Origin: Photobacterium toruni
GTDB taxonomy: Bacteria > Pseudomonadota > Gammaproteobacteria > Enterobacterales > Vibrionaceae
Reading direction: 5' to 3'
Assembly (NCBI RefSeq): GCF_024529955.1
Contig: NZ_AP024854.1
Location: 806,001 to 870,000, forward strand
Length of the DNA stretch: 64,000 nt
Below, piece after piece: positions 8,958-19,229 of the stretch; position 1 is the first letter of the stretch; the number at the start of each line of letters is the position of its first letter. Under the pieces are notes generated by a model. That model was given only the letters and a program-made list of their open reading frames with translations. It ran no database searches and was not told the origin of the DNA. Both the position numbers and the translations under genes were made by a program.

Positions 8958-10172
8958 ATGAAACGAGCCGTAATTACAGGCATGGGTATTGTATCTAGTA
9001 TCGGTAACAACGTTGCTGAAGTATTAGAATCCCTAAAAACTGGCAAATCAGGTATTAACTACTCTGAGCAATTCGCTGAAATGAAATTGCGTTCAAATGT
9101 GTGGGGTGATCTAAAAATCACACCGTCTGAGCACATTGATCGTAAAAAAATGCGTTTCATGGGTGATGCTGCTGCATTTGCTTACCTTTCTATGGAGCAA
9201 GCGGTTGCTGACTCTGGCCTAGCTGAAGATCAAGTATCTAACGAGCGTACGGGTTTGGTTGCTGGTTCTGGTGGTGCATCATCATACAACCAATACCATG
9301 CAGTAGACACACTACGTGAGAAAGGCGTTAAGCGTGTGGGTCCTTACATGGTGCCACGTACTATGTCTTCAACTGTTTCTGCATGTTTGGCAACACCTTT
9401 TAAAATTCGCGGTGTTAACTACACCATGAGTTCTGCATGTGCAACATCTGCACACTGTATCGGTCACGCCGTTGAGCTTATTCAATTAGGCAAGCAAGAT
9501 GTAGTATTTGCTGGTGGTGGTGAAGAGCTTGATTGGTCACTAACGATGATGTTTGATGCTATGGGCGCGTTGTCGACTAAATACAATGATGATCCATCAA
9601 AAGCATCACGTACTTACGATGCAGATCGTGACGGTTTCGTGATCTCTGGTGGCGGCGGCATGGTTGTCGTTGAAGAACTAGAGCACGCATTAGCACGTGG
9701 CGCAAAAATTTACGGTGAGATTGTAGGTTATGGCGCAACATCTGACGGCTACGACATGGTAGCGCCATCAGGTGAAGGCGCAGTGCGTTGTATGAAGATG
9801 GCAATGAAAGATCTTGATGCACCAGTTGACTACATCAACACTCACGGTACATCAACACCTGTTGGCGATCTAAAAGAGCTTGGTGCTATTCAAGAGTTAT
9901 TTAGCGATCATAGCCCTGCTATCTCTGCAACGAAAGCAATGACAGGCCACGCACTAGGTGCGGCTGGTGTTCACGAAGCTATCTACTCAACGTTAATGCT
10001 AGAGCACGGTTTTGTTGCACCAAGCATCAACATTGAAAACCTAGATGAAGCAGCTAAAGGTCTTGATATCGTGACTGAAAAGCGCGATGTTGAACTTAAG
10101 ACTGTTATGTCTAACAGCTTTGGTTTTGGTGGTACAAACGCAACGCTAGTGATTAAGAAATACGAAGCGTAA
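8958..10172 (+). CDS. fabB: Beta-ketoacyl-ACP synthase I
   Basis: FabB condenses malonyl-ACP with acyl-ACP and is needed for elongation of unsaturated fatty acids. At 404 residues it has the expected length. The Cys-His-His triad is visible: [10 protein letters not shown] (nucleophile near residue 162), [13 protein letters not shown] (His near 297) and [12 protein letters not shown] (His near 332). The C-terminal [12 protein letters not shown] glycine-rich strand is also present. Codon use is richer in preferred codons than in neighbouring genes, as expected for a highly expressed gene. It is monocistronic, with its own promoter and a strong terminator. Confidence 0.98.
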   Translation: MKRAVITGMGIVSSIGNNVAEVLESLKTGKSGINYSEQFAEMKLRSNVWGDLKITPSEHIDRKKMRFMGDAAAFAYLSMEQAVADSGLAEDQVSNERTGLVAGSGGASSYNQYHAVDTLREKGVKRVGPYMVPRTMSSTVSACLATPFKIRGVNYTMSSACATSAHCIGHAVELIQLGKQDVVFAGGGEELDWSLTMMFDAMGALSTKYNDDPSKASRTYDADRDGFVISGGGGMVVVEELEHALARGAKIYGEIVGYGATSDGYDMVAPSGEGAVRCMKMAMKDLDAPVDYINTHGTSTPVGDLKELGAIQELFSDHSPAISATKAMTGHALGAAGVHEAIYSTLMLEHGFVAPSINIENLDEAAKGLDIVTEKRDVELKTVMSNSFGFGGTNATLVIKKYEA

Positions 10173-10238
10173 TTAAGGAAAAATCAGGGGCGGAATTTCG
10201 AGTAGCGAGATTTTGTACCTGAGAGTCCACAGCGTAAT

Positions 10239-10272
10239 AAAAAGCGATAGGTGAGAGCCTGTCGCTTTTTTT
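10239..10272 (+). terminator. fabB terminator, GCGATAGG-type hairpin
   Basis: GCGATAGG pairs with CCTGTCGC around the loop TGAGAG and is followed by seven T. The same sequence ends fimV at 17839. Confidence 0.9.
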
Positions 10273-10935
10273 ATAGTTTATATTTCCCGTTAAATGTTAG
10301 CGTGTTTTACTGGTGTCTTTAAGGCTCAAGTTCGCGGTGAGTAGATCCCGGATAGTCTCGTACCTCAACTTCCGGGATGACGGATAATGGGCTAAGTGAA
10401 TGCCAAGCCTATCCATTCGTCATTCCCTACAGTGAATGCCGCGAGGGCGATAGGGGATCTACTATTCACGCGTTGTAGAGTTTATCTTTCCCGTTAAATA
10501 TCAGTGTGTTTTCACTGGCGTATTTAAGGCTTAAGTTCGCGGTGAGTAGATCCCGGATAGTCTCGTACCTCAACTTCCGGGATGACGGATAATGGGCTAA
10601 GTGAATGCCAAGCCTATCCATTCGTCATTCCCTACAGTGAATGCCGCGAGGGCGATAGGGGATCTACTATTCACGCGTTGTAGAGTTTATCTTTCCCGTT
10701 AAATATCAGTGTGTTTTCACTGGCGTATTTAAGGCTTAAGTTCGCGGTGAGTAGATCCCGGATAGTTTCGTACCTCAACTTCCGGGATGACGGATAATGG
10801 GCTAAGTGAATGACATGCCTATCCATTCGTCATTCCCTACAGTGAATGCCCGCGAGGGCGATAGGGAATCTTCTCTTCGCGCGTTGTAGCATTTATATTT
10901 TCCGTTAAATGTTAGCATGTTTTCAGATAAACTAA
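10272..10935. repeat. 205-bp tandem repeat array (about 3.2 units)
   Basis: Landmarks recur exactly 205 bp apart: TTCGCGGTGA at 10331, 10536 and 10741, and CATTCCCTAC at 10421, 10626 and 10831. The first two units are almost identical; the third and the partial fourth are diverged. Each unit contains a copy of the dispersed element that starts CGTCATTCCC and ends GGGATGACG. Internal inverted repeats are GTAGATCCC/GGGATCTAC and ATCCCGGA/TCCGGGAT. No coding sequence is seen between fabB and ugd. Confidence 0.92.
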
Positions 10936-10995
10936 GCACAAGTAAGTAAGCTGTGAGTAATCATGACTTACACATTAATTTATTGGGGTTAAGTA

Positions 10996-12162
10996 ATGAA
11001 AATTACTGTCGTAGGTACAGGCTATGTTGGCTTGTCTAATGCGGTCTTGTTATCACAGCATAACGAAGTTGTAGCACTTGATATTATTGAAGAGAAAGTC
11101 GCACTCATTAATCAAGGCTTATCTCCTATTGTGGATCAGGAGATTGAAGATTTTTTACAACACAAAACGTTGAATCTGATCGCTACTACTGATGCAACAC
11201 ATGCTTATGATGGTGCTGAGTTTGTTATTATTGCAACCCCAACAGATTATGATCCAATCTCTAACTATTTTGATACTCGCTCAGTAGAAGCGGTGATTAA
11301 AGATGTAATAGCAAAAAATCCGACAGCCACTATGATAATTAAATCAACGGTTCCGGTTGGATATACCGAAAATATTAAACAACAATTTGGTATCGATAAT
11401 ATTATATTTTCACCTGAATTTTTACGTGAAGGTCGTGCGCTTTACGATAATTTATATCCTTCGCGTATTATTGTTGGTGAGCGTTCAGAGCGGGCTGAGA
11501 AATTTGCAGAACTATTAAAACAAGGTGCGCAGAAACAAGATATTGCGGTGTTATTTACTCAATCAACAGAAGCTGAAGCGGTTAAATTATTTTCCAATAC
11601 TTATCTTGCTATGCGAGTGGCCTATTTTAATGAGCTTGATAGTTATGCTGAAGCACTAAACTTAGATAGTCGTCAAATTATTGAGGGTGTTGGTTTAGAT
11701 CCTCGAATTGGTAACCACTATAATAATCCTTCATTTGGTTATGGCGGCTATTGTTTACCTAAAGATACCAAGCAGTTACGCGCAAACTATCGCGATGTAC
11801 CAAACAATATTATTGGTGCGATTGTTGATGCCAATACCACTCGTAAAGATTTTATTGCTGATTCTATTATTGCGAAGCGGCCTAAAGTGGTTGGTATTTA
11901 TCGGTTAATCATGAAATCAGGTTCTGATAATTTCCGCGCTTCAAGCATTCAAGGTATTATGAAGCGCATAAAAGCCAAAGGCATTGAAGTGGTGGTGTTT
12001 GAGCCGGTACTTGAAGAAGATGAATTCTTTAATTCAAAAGTGATAAAAGATTTCGAAGCCTTTAAAGCAATGTCTGATGTGATTGTGTCTAATCGTATGG
12101 CTATCGAACTTGAAGCCGTACAAGATAAAGTTTATACCCGAGATTTATTCGGCGCTGATTAA
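10996..12162 (+). CDS. ugd: UDP-glucose 6-dehydrogenase
   Basis: Ugd oxidises UDP-glucose to UDP-glucuronate with two NAD+, feeding capsule, O-antigen and related sugars. It begins with the NAD loop [13 protein letters not shown]. The catalytic cysteine sits in [14 protein letters not shown], and the length (388 residues) equals that of the short E. coli-type enzyme. It lies between fabB and pdxB, right after the 205-bp repeat array and about 8 kb from the other polysaccharide genes. This suggests it was inserted here. Its codons are more AT-rich and less biased than those of fabB. It ends 20 bp before pdxB and may be co-transcribed with it. Confidence 0.97.
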   Translation: MKITVVGTGYVGLSNAVLLSQHNEVVALDIIEEKVALINQGLSPIVDQEIEDFLQHKTLNLIATTDATHAYDGAEFVIIATPTDYDPISNYFDTRSVEAVIKDVIAKNPTATMIIKSTVPVGYTENIKQQFGIDNIIFSPEFLREGRALYDNLYPSRIIVGERSERAEKFAELLKQGAQKQDIAVLFTQSTEAEAVKLFSNTYLAMRVAYFNELDSYAEALNLDSRQIIEGVGLDPRIGNHYNNPSFGYGGYCLPKDTKQLRANYRDVPNNIIGAIVDANTTRKDFIADSIIAKRPKVVGIYRLIMKSGSDNFRASSIQGIMKRIKAKGIEVVVFEPVLEEDEFFNSKVIKDFEAFKAMSDVIVSNRMAIELEAVQDKVYTRDLFGAD

Positions 12163-12182
12163 GTAAAGCAGGGAAAGCCTTA

Positions 12183-13358
12183 ATGAAAATCCTTATCGAT
12201 GAAAACATGCCTTATGCTCAACAATTATTTAGCCACTTAGGCGACGTTATTGCAAAACCAGGTCGTACTTTAACGGCTGATGATTTAGTGGGCATTGATG
12301 CTTTAATGATCCGCTCTGTTACCAAAGTGAATGCGGATTTGATAGCCAAAGCCGATAAACTTAAATTTGTCGGTACTGCAACTGCAGGTCAAGATCATGT
12401 TGATCAGGATTTATTAGCAGCTAAGGGTATTACCTTTACCGCAGCTCCTGGGTGTAACAAAGTGGGTGTGGCAGAATATGTGTTAAGTAGCTTGATGGTC
12501 TTAGGCCAGCAACAAGACTTTTCTATTTTTGATCGCACTATCGGTATTATTGGGGCGGGTAATGTTGGGACGTATTTAGCTAAATGCCTTGATGCGCTGG
12601 GCATTCGTTATCTGTTAAACGATCCTTTAAAACAAGCTGAAGGCGATCAACGTCAGTTTGATTCACTTGAACGTTTATTAGCAGAGTGTGATGTGATCAC
12701 TGCCCATACCCCGATTACGCGTGGTGGTGAACACCCAACTCATCATTTAATTGATGCTAATTTTCTAGCAGCAATGCAGCCAAATGCGATTTTAATCAAT
12801 GCAGCCCGTGGACCTGTGGTTGATAATCAAGCGTTAAAACAGGCATTGCAAGCTGCAACGAATGGTTCAGGTAAAGCATTAACCGCAGTGTTAGATGTAT
12901 TTGAGCAAGAACCAGTCATTGATTTGGCGTTATTACCGTTATTAGCGTTTGCTACTCCCCATGTGGCAGGGTATGGCCTTGAAGGTAAAGCGCGTGGTAC
13001 GACCATGGTGTTTAACAGCTTTTGTCAGTTTTTAAGTAATGATCACCGTGCTCAGGCAAGTGATTTATTACCCATTGCGCCTGTACCTCAAGTGCAATTA
13101 AGCCGCCAATGGGATGAAGTAACCTTATTTAGTTTGATTCAATTAGTTTATGATGTCCGTAAAGATGACGGTATTTTCCGTCGTGAAATGTTAGCAGCTG
13201 GCGACGATAACAGCAAAATGGCCACCGCATTTGATCTAATGCGTAAAAATTACTGGGATCGACGTGAATATAGTGCGATTACAGTAGCGGCGAAGGCCGA
13301 GTTTGCGGTAGAGTCGCTGGCTAAATTAGGTTTTACAGTAGTAGAGGTCACTCAATGA
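12183..13358 (+). CDS. pdxB: Erythronate-4-phosphate dehydrogenase
   Basis: PdxB oxidises 4-phosphoerythronate in the DXP-dependent route to pyridoxal phosphate. The 391-residue protein begins [11 protein letters not shown] and has the NAD loop [10 protein letters not shown]. It also has the D-2-hydroxyacid dehydrogenase signature ([14 protein letters not shown]), the FEQEP segment, and a [15 protein letters not shown] catalytic His region, followed by the dimerisation domain that is unique to PdxB. Its stop overlaps the start of asd (ATGA), so translation is coupled. Confidence 0.97.
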   Translation: MKILIDENMPYAQQLFSHLGDVIAKPGRTLTADDLVGIDALMIRSVTKVNADLIAKADKLKFVGTATAGQDHVDQDLLAAKGITFTAAPGCNKVGVAEYVLSSLMVLGQQQDFSIFDRTIGIIGAGNVGTYLAKCLDALGIRYLLNDPLKQAEGDQRQFDSLERLLAECDVITAHTPITRGGEHPTHHLIDANFLAAMQPNAILINAARGPVVDNQALKQALQAATNGSGKALTAVLDVFEQEPVIDLALLPLLAFATPHVAGYGLEGKARGTTMVFNSFCQFLSNDHRAQASDLLPIAPVPQVQLSRQWDEVTLFSLIQLVYDVRKDDGIFRREMLAAGDDNSKMATAFDLMRKNYWDRREYSAITVAAKAEFAVESLAKLGFTVVEVTQ

Positions 13359-14368
13359 GTCAGGAATATGATATCGCAATACTTGGCGCAACAGGCGCAG
13401 TAGGCGAAGCTATGGTCGAAGTGCTAGAAGCACGTAATTTTCCTGTTCGCAATCTTTACTTGCTGGCAAGTGATCGTAGCGCAGGTAAAGCGTTACGTTT
13501 TAAAGGTAAATCAACGCGCGTTCGTAATGTAGAAGATTTCGACTGGAGCCAAGTACAAATTGCTTTGTTCTCAGCAGGTGCAGAAGCATCACGCCATTGG
13601 GCTCCGATTGCCACTGAGCAAGGTGTTGTTGTTATCGATAATACCTCTGAATTCCGTTACGAATATGATGTACCGTTAGTGATTCCAGAAGTGAATCCTG
13701 AAGCGATTGCGGATTACCGTAACCGTAACATTATTGCTAACCCTAACTGTTCAACGATTCAAATGTTAGTGGCACTGAAGCCGATTCAAGATGCTTATGG
13801 TATTGATCGTATTAACGTTGCAACATACCAGTCAGTATCAGGTTCAGGTCGTAAAGGCATTGATGAGTTAGCAGGGCAAACAGCAAAACTGCTTAATGGC
13901 TTACCGATTGAAACTAAAGCATACGATAAGCAAATTGCATTTAACTGTATTCCACAGATTGATGAATTTATGGATAACGGCTACACCAAAGAAGAAATGA
14001 AAATGGTGTGGGAAACACAGAAGATTTTAGGCGATTCAAGTATTCGTGTGAATCCGACCTGTGTGCGTGTGTCATCATTCTTTGGTCATGGCGAAGCAGT
14101 ACACGTTGAAACGCATCAACCAATTGTATTAGATGATGCGATTAACTTGCTTGAAAATACTGACGGTATTGAAGTCTTCCTTGGTAATGAATATCCAACG
14201 CAAGTTACCGATGCCGTAGGTAAAGATCATGTCATGGTTGGCCGTATTCGTGAAGATATTAGTCATCCATGTGGACTTAACATGTGGATCGTCGCTGATA
14301 ACGTTCGTAAAGGCGCAGCTACCAACAGTATTCAGATCGCTGAAAAGTTGATTGCAGATTATTTATAA
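13355..14368 (+). CDS. asd: Aspartate-semialdehyde dehydrogenase
   Basis: The enzyme reduces aspartyl phosphate to aspartate semialdehyde for lysine, diaminopimelate, threonine and methionine. In 337 residues it shows [10 protein letters not shown] (NADP loop), ANPNCST (catalytic Cys132) and [11 protein letters not shown] (substrate-binding and catalytic His region). The presence of the cysteine argues for a real dehydrogenase and not an inactive Usg-type paralogue, although the position between pdxB and fimV is the usg position of E. coli. Vibrionaceae often carry a second asd elsewhere. The gene overlaps pdxB by four bases. Confidence 0.92.
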   Translation: MSQEYDIAILGATGAVGEAMVEVLEARNFPVRNLYLLASDRSAGKALRFKGKSTRVRNVEDFDWSQVQIALFSAGAEASRHWAPIATEQGVVVIDNTSEFRYEYDVPLVIPEVNPEAIADYRNRNIIANPNCSTIQMLVALKPIQDAYGIDRINVATYQSVSGSGRKGIDELAGQTAKLLNGLPIETKAYDKQIAFNCIPQIDEFMDNGYTKEEMKMVWETQKILGDSSIRVNPTCVRVSSFFGHGEAVHVETHQPIVLDDAINLLENTDGIEVFLGNEYPTQVTDAVGKDHVMVGRIREDISHPCGLNMWIVADNVRKGAATNSIQIAEKLIADYL

Positions 14369-14681
14369 TTAATCTGATTAAAAGCAAGGTCTAGATCGCG
14401 TTATTAGTGTGTATTTACATTGTTAGCGCGACCAAACTTGCTAACAAAATAACAAAGCGATGGGTGAGAGCCTGTCGCTTTTTTATTTCGTTAGCTGCTT
14501 GCTTTTCTTTTGCTGATAACTTGACATAATATGATGCTTGTTATGATTGAATAGATCAATGCAGTCGTATTGATACGGGCTGTTATTATCAAGTTGTTAC
14601 TATCAAGAAGCTATTATTTCGAATTTGTTGTATGCAACGATTTCGAGCAATTTTTATTTCTGCCAAAGAGGAATGTAGGCA
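14369..14681. other. asd-fimV intergenic region
   Basis: Holds the asd terminator at 14454 and then about 190 bp of AT-rich leader before fimV. No further gene is seen. Confidence 0.5.
14454..14485 (+). terminator. asd terminator, GCGATGGG-type hairpin
   Basis: GCGATGGG with CCTGTCGC around TGAGAG, then six T. It differs from the fabB terminator by one base, where a G-T pair replaces an A-T pair. Confidence 0.88.
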
Positions 14682-17600
14682 GTGGCTAACATCCCAAAAA
14701 TACTTAAACGTATGGTACTACCGGTAGCTTTTGTTACTATTTCTTCTTACTTACCGGTAGTGAATGCAAATACTATACGTATAGTCGGTCCCGCCAATGA
14801 AGACAGCTCGTATGCAAATCTCAATCGAGATACCGCCACGAGCCAATTAGACGCACCTAAAAAACAGTTTTCGACATCATCTGCAATGGCGCGTAATTAT
14901 GGCCCAACGTATGAAAATGAAACGTTGTGGGGTATTGCGTCACGTCATTTACCAAATAATGATGTCTCTATTTTTAAAGTTATTGGTGCTATCTACGATC
15001 TTAACCATGATGCATTTGAAAATAATAATATTCATTCATTATTACCTGGTAGCTATTTAAAACTGCCGACAATCGATCAAATTCAACAGCAGCGTATTAG
15101 TTCTGTCAGTCGAAAATTAGCTGCCGATCAATTACGTGCACCTTATGCGACGGAATTGGAAAAAAGACGCTTAGCTGAGCAACAAGCAGTAGAACAGCAA
15201 GCCGCGGCGGTGAAAACGCCACCTAAAGAGATTAAGTTATCTCCAGCTAACACTGAGCCTAAAACAGCACCGACAACGGATGTGTCAGTAAAAGCTGATA
15301 ACATAACGGCGCCGACGACCTCAGTAGAGAACAGTGCAGAGCCGACAACAAATGCCGCTGGTACTGTTAGCGAAGATAACAATGCGCCGATTCCCGCGAA
15401 ACCTGTACAGCCACCAGTTGATACTTCAGATGTTAAAATGGATGCATTAGTAGAAAGTAACCATGCATTACGGTTGCGGTTATCTGCTATGCAACAAGAT
15501 GTGGCGACACTGAAAGATCAGGTGACTGAAAGCGATAATATTCGCCAACAAATGGTGTCATTTATCGAGCAACAAAAGCAACAAGCAGCAGTGGTAGAAC
15601 CAATACCTCAGACATGGCTTGATCGGTTAACGAATAATCCATGGGCATTGGCTGCTGCAGGTATCATTCCTGGTGGTTTAATTGCTGGATTATTTGCATT
15701 CTTGCTCTTCCGCCGTAAAAAAGACGATACAGAGCAACCATCGTTACCTGCTTCTATGAGTGAGAACGATAATACGATTGTCGTGCCTGCTAATTTGAGA
15801 GAAACAGATCAAGATGATGATCTTGATGATCTATTTGCGGATGATGATTTATTTGCAGATATTGAACCGCCTCAAACAGCTCATCATCCCGAGCACGCTG
15901 CGGTTACTCGTGCAGAAGTATCTGATAGTGCGAATACCGTTGAGAGTAATGATCATCAAACGGTCATTGTTGCGACTGACACTGATTTTGATGAGAGTGC
16001 ATTTAATAATAACCTCAGTACTATTTCAGTCACTAATGATAACGCTATTGGTCTAGAAGACATGGAACGGGCGTTGGATGAGCTTGATGTAAAACCAGAG
16101 CCTAGTGCTGACGAAGCCCTTGCTACGTTATGGGAAAAATCCCTGACTGAAGAAAATAATACAACTTTTGATTTAGCTGAATATGATGAAGCAATTATAG
16201 CATCAGCATCAGCATCAGCATCAGCATCAGAAAATGAAAGAGATAAGCCATTATCTGATCAAGCGTTATTAGATGAGATCTTACAGCAAGCTCAATCATC
16301 ATCCCAAGAGACTCCTCAGCAAGAAGTCATAACGGACGCTGAATTAGAGGGAACAACGGTTGTATCGCAAGATGAATTGGACGCTCTATTTACTCAATTT
16401 AATCATGATCTACCGGATATAACCGCAACGACGACGGCAAACAGTAATGATGAATCTTTATTTGCTGAAGATAGCACTGAACTATTAGATGATTTAGTTG
16501 CTAATGAGGATGATCAACCATTTAAGAGTGATATTGAGTTAGCCGAAAACAGTACCGACTTATTAGATGAACTACTTGCTGATAACGATGATGAACGAGC
16601 AACAGCCTCTAAGATAACAGTTGATGAAAACAGTACCGATTTATTGGATGAACTGTTAGCTGCTGACTCAACGACAGCGGCATTTAATCTTGATGATCTG
16701 CCTGATTTTGATGAGCAAGCGGCATTTGATCATTTTGAAGATGACATGTCAGTACAGCCCGCCGCTGATGCGGTACATAATACTCCGCTAAGTTTAGATG
16801 ATTTACCTGAATTTGATGAAGATGCTGCGTTTGATGATCCACAGGCATCACCGTTAGAACAAATAGATGAACGTTCAGAAATTGATGAACAAATTGCCAT
16901 CGACAATGTAACACGTCAGCTACAACAGGCGGCACAAGCAGCGGAACAGCGTCAGCAAGTACCTGTTGATAATAGTGTGAGTGCTGAGTCTGATTGTTCT
17001 CCGTTTGATACTGCGCGTCATCTGGAATATGCGTTTGATAATATTGATGTCAGTACGCTACCTGAGTTTGATGAAAATGAGGCCTTATTCGCATCATTTG
17101 AAGAGCAACATGAGCTAGAGCAATATGCAATAGAGCGTGGCTTTAAGTCGCAATCAAGGGCGAATGATGCCGCTGACGTTGATCAATCACCTGAAGCGAA
17201 ACAAGAACGCGCTGATTCTGCTGGTTTAGACATGGATGCTTTGTTATTTGATGATGCAGATACGGCAGAGACTAGACCGCAACGTGGACTTAATAATGAT
17301 GAACGCGATCAATTATTAGCGACTACTGTTGATAGTACTATTGCTGATAACGAAGATGTACTTGCTGAAGATGAAGCTGCCGTTTGGAAAGGTGTTGCGG
17401 CAGAGCCTGAATTAGTGAGTGAAGATTGGTCTAAACAACCAGATCTTGCACCCGCTGATATTAAAACGGCAGCGTCAGCATTACCAAACTATATCAGTAT
17501 TGATGAGTTGCTTGCTGATGATCCTAACTATCATCAAGAAGATCCTGATGAAAAACCGTTGAATCTTGATGTTGGTTTGAAAGAGTTTCCTGATATGTTC

Positions 17601-17792
17601 GCTAATATTCGTGAATGTGATGTTGATAGCGCGGGTGAATATGCCGGTCAGCTTGATCTGGCAAAAGCATACCTAGAAATGAATGATATTGGTGGCGCAG
17701 TTGATTTGCTACAAGATATCGTTTTAAAAGGTGAGGGCGAGGTAAAAGCCGAAGCCAATGCTTTATTAGATAAATTTAAAGCGAAGAAGTAG
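14682..17792 (+). CDS. fimV: FimV-family inner-membrane hub protein
   Basis: FimV/HubP proteins are large acidic inner-membrane proteins that organise the cell pole, type IV pili and twitching. This 1036-residue copy has a signal-like N terminus (about residues 1-29) and a LysM-like periplasmic segment (about 73-125). A Gln-rich coiled-coil stretch precedes the single membrane helix at about 321-343, followed by FRRKK. The long acidic cytoplasmic region contains degenerate repeats (STDLLDELL three times near nt 16470-16665; LPEFDE-type three times near 16690-17085). A C-terminal FimV/TPR motif ends the protein (AGQLDLAKAYLEMND). The start is GTG 14682; the ATG at 14673 is followed directly by a stop. 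A GCATCA hexamer repeat encodes Ala-Ser at 16200-16229. Confidence 0.95.
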   Translation: MANIPKILKRMVLPVAFVTISSYLPVVNANTIRIVGPANEDSSYANLNRDTATSQLDAPKKQFSTSSAMARNYGPTYENETLWGIASRHLPNNDVSIFKVIGAIYDLNHDAFENNNIHSLLPGSYLKLPTIDQIQQQRISSVSRKLAADQLRAPYATELEKRRLAEQQAVEQQAAAVKTPPKEIKLSPANTEPKTAPTTDVSVKADNITAPTTSVENSAEPTTNAAGTVSEDNNAPIPAKPVQPPVDTSDVKMDALVESNHALRLRLSAMQQDVATLKDQVTESDNIRQQMVSFIEQQKQQAAVVEPIPQTWLDRLTNNPWALAAAGIIPGGLIAGLFAFLLFRRKKDDTEQPSLPASMSENDNTIVVPANLRETDQDDDLDDLFADDDLFADIEPPQTAHHPEHAAVTRAEVSDSANTVESNDHQTVIVATDTDFDESAFNNNLSTISVTNDNAIGLEDMERALDELDVKPEPSADEALATLWEKSLTEENNTTFDLAEYDEAIIASASASASASENERDKPLSDQALLDEILQQAQSSSQETPQQEVITDAELEGTTVVSQDELDALFTQFNHDLPDITATTTANSNDESLFAEDSTELLDDLVANEDDQPFKSDIELAENSTDLLDELLADNDDERATASKITVDENSTDLLDELLAADSTTAAFNLDDLPDFDEQAAFDHFEDDMSVQPAADAVHNTPLSLDDLPEFDEDAAFDDPQASPLEQIDERSEIDEQIAIDNVTRQLQQAAQAAEQRQQVPVDNSVSAESDCSPFDTARHLEYAFDNIDVSTLPEFDENEALFASFEEQHELEQYAIERGFKSQSRANDAADVDQSPEAKQERADSAGLDMDALLFDDADTAETRPQRGLNNDERDQLLATTVDSTIADNEDVLAEDEAAVWKGVAAEPELVSEDWSKQPDLAPADIKTAASALPNYISIDELLADDPNYHQEDPDEKPLNLDVGLKEFPDMFANIRECDVDSAGEYAGQLDLAKAYLEMNDIGGAVDLLQDIVLKGEGEVKAEANALLDKFKAKK
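16200..16229 (+). repeat. In-frame GCATCA hexanucleotide repeat (5 copies) in fimV
   Basis: Five perfect GCATCA units encode (Ala-Ser)5 in the acidic cytoplasmic region. The unit length is a multiple of three, so copy-number change would alter the length of the protein without breaking the frame. Confidence 0.95.
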
Positions 17793-17838
17793 GCGTATCT
17801 AGGAACGAGGAAGAGCTGGAACGAGGTTTCTTCGAGAT

Positions 17839-17873
17839 AAAAAGCGATAGGTGAGAGCCTGTCGCTTTTTTTG
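17839..17873 (+). terminator. fimV terminator, GCGATAGG-type hairpin
   Basis: Identical stem and loop to the fabB terminator at 10239, followed by seven T. Confidence 0.9.
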
Positions 17874-17883
17874 TGCCTAACCC

Positions 17884-18057
17884 CTCGTCATTCTCTACAG
17901 TGAATGCCTGCAAGGGCGATAGGGGATCTCCTGTTCGCGCGTTGTAGAATTTATATTCTCTGTTAAATGTTAGTGTGTTTTCTGTGGTGTATTTAAGGCT
18001 CAAGCTCGTGGTGAGTAGATCCCGGATAGTTTCGTACCTCACCTTTCAAGATGACGA
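17884..18057. repeat. Full copy of the dispersed CGTCATTC...GATGACG element
   Basis: Starts TCGTCATTCTCTACAGTGA and ends AAGATGACGA. It contains GGGATCTC, the TTAAATGTTAGTGTGTTTT core and GTAGATCCCGGATAG, in the same order as the units of the 10.3-kb array. The outer ends TCGTCAT and ATGACGA are inverted. Confidence 0.85.
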
Positions 18058-18224
18058 ATATTGGGCTGTCTCGACACTAATAATCTCGAAACTCGATATC
18101 TTTCGCTCTTCCTCGTCCCTACTTTCCTCACCCCTCGAAATCCCCTATACTTCACCTCTGTTTTCAACAGGCGCTTAAATAACATCGCCTGTGTGTTTAT
18201 GTTGAATTAAGTCGAAGTGAGATT

Positions 18225-19004
18225 ATGCGAATAGCGTTAGGTATAGAATACGATGGTGCTAAATATTGTGGTTGGCAGCGTCAAGTAGATGTGGATAGTG
18301 TTCAAGAGCGTTTAGAAAAAGCGTTGTCACACATTGCTAATCAGCCGATTGCTGTTTTTTGTGCCGGGCGTACTGATACCGGTGTTCATGGAACTGGTCA
18401 AGTTGTTCACTTCGATGTTGATATTGAGCGTAAAATGGCAGCATGGACGATGGGGGTAAACGCCTATTTACCTAAAGATATTGCGGTACGTTGGGCGCAT
18501 GAAGTTACTGAAGATTTCCATGCGCGTTTTTCTGCAACAGCACGTCGATACCGCTACGTGATTTATAATCACTCAGTGCGTCCAGCTATTTTTCAACATG
18601 GTGTTAGCCATTATCATGGTCATCTTGATGAAAACAAAATGCATGAAGCCGCTCAATATTTAATTGGTGAGCACGACTATACTTCATTTCGTGCAACTCA
18701 ATGTCAATCACGCAGTCCGTGGCGTCGACTAGAGCATTTGACGGTGACTCGTCAAGGTGACTTTGTTGTTATCGATATTAAAGCTAATGCATTTGTTCAT
18801 CATATGGTACGTAATATTGCAGGTAGCTTAATCAAAGTCGGTAAAGGCGAAAAACAACCAGATTGGATCAAGTGGGTACTAGAGCAAAAAGATCGTCGCA
18901 TTGCTGGTCCAACAGCAAAATCAGCGGGTTTATATTTAGTCGATGTCGATTACCCTGCAGAGTATAATTTACCGCGTTCAGCATTAGGACCGTTATTTTT
19001 GTAA
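18225..19004 (+). CDS. truA: tRNA pseudouridine(38-40) synthase
   Basis: TruA isomerises uridines 38, 39 and 40 of the anticodon arm. The catalytic Asp51 is in GRTDTGVHG. The start [17 protein letters not shown] and the late segment [13 protein letters not shown] are typical, and the 259-residue length is normal. It lies between fimV and accD, as in related genomes. Confidence 0.98.
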   Translation: MRIALGIEYDGAKYCGWQRQVDVDSVQERLEKALSHIANQPIAVFCAGRTDTGVHGTGQVVHFDVDIERKMAAWTMGVNAYLPKDIAVRWAHEVTEDFHARFSATARRYRYVIYNHSVRPAIFQHGVSHYHGHLDENKMHEAAQYLIGEHDYTSFRATQCQSRSPWRRLEHLTVTRQGDFVVIDIKANAFVHHMVRNIAGSLIKVGKGEKQPDWIKWVLEQKDRRIAGPTAKSAGLYLVDVDYPAEYNLPRSALGPLFL

Positions 19005-19229
19005 GCTATTTGTTCAGTACAGGTTAAATGTTTAGTATATAGTTACTAATATTATGGCTATTTTTAATGTGTACTGATGTTTTTGCTCAAAAATATCATC
19101 ATGGTGCTCAAAGGTAATACCAGTTTTTTATCTACAGATTAATAAGATTATGTTTTAATCGTAGATAATATTTAATGAATTTGTCTCTTCAGTCATTATT
19201 GGCCGAAGAATAAAAAAGAAAGGTCATTC

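Larger units (their letters stand above)
17793..18224. other. fimV-truA intergenic composite repeat region
   Basis: The 432 bp hold a terminator (17839-17873) and a full copy of the dispersed repeat (17884-18057). A 16-bp inverted repeat brackets both: AGGAACGAGGAAGAGC at 17801-17816 against GCTCTTCCTCGTCCCT at 18105-18120, with one mismatch. No gene is seen. Confidence 0.75.

Noticed and set aside
10272..10935. CRISPR array in the tandem repeats
   Set aside because: Units are 205 bp with nearly identical whole sequences; there are no short repeats with unique spacers and no cas genes.
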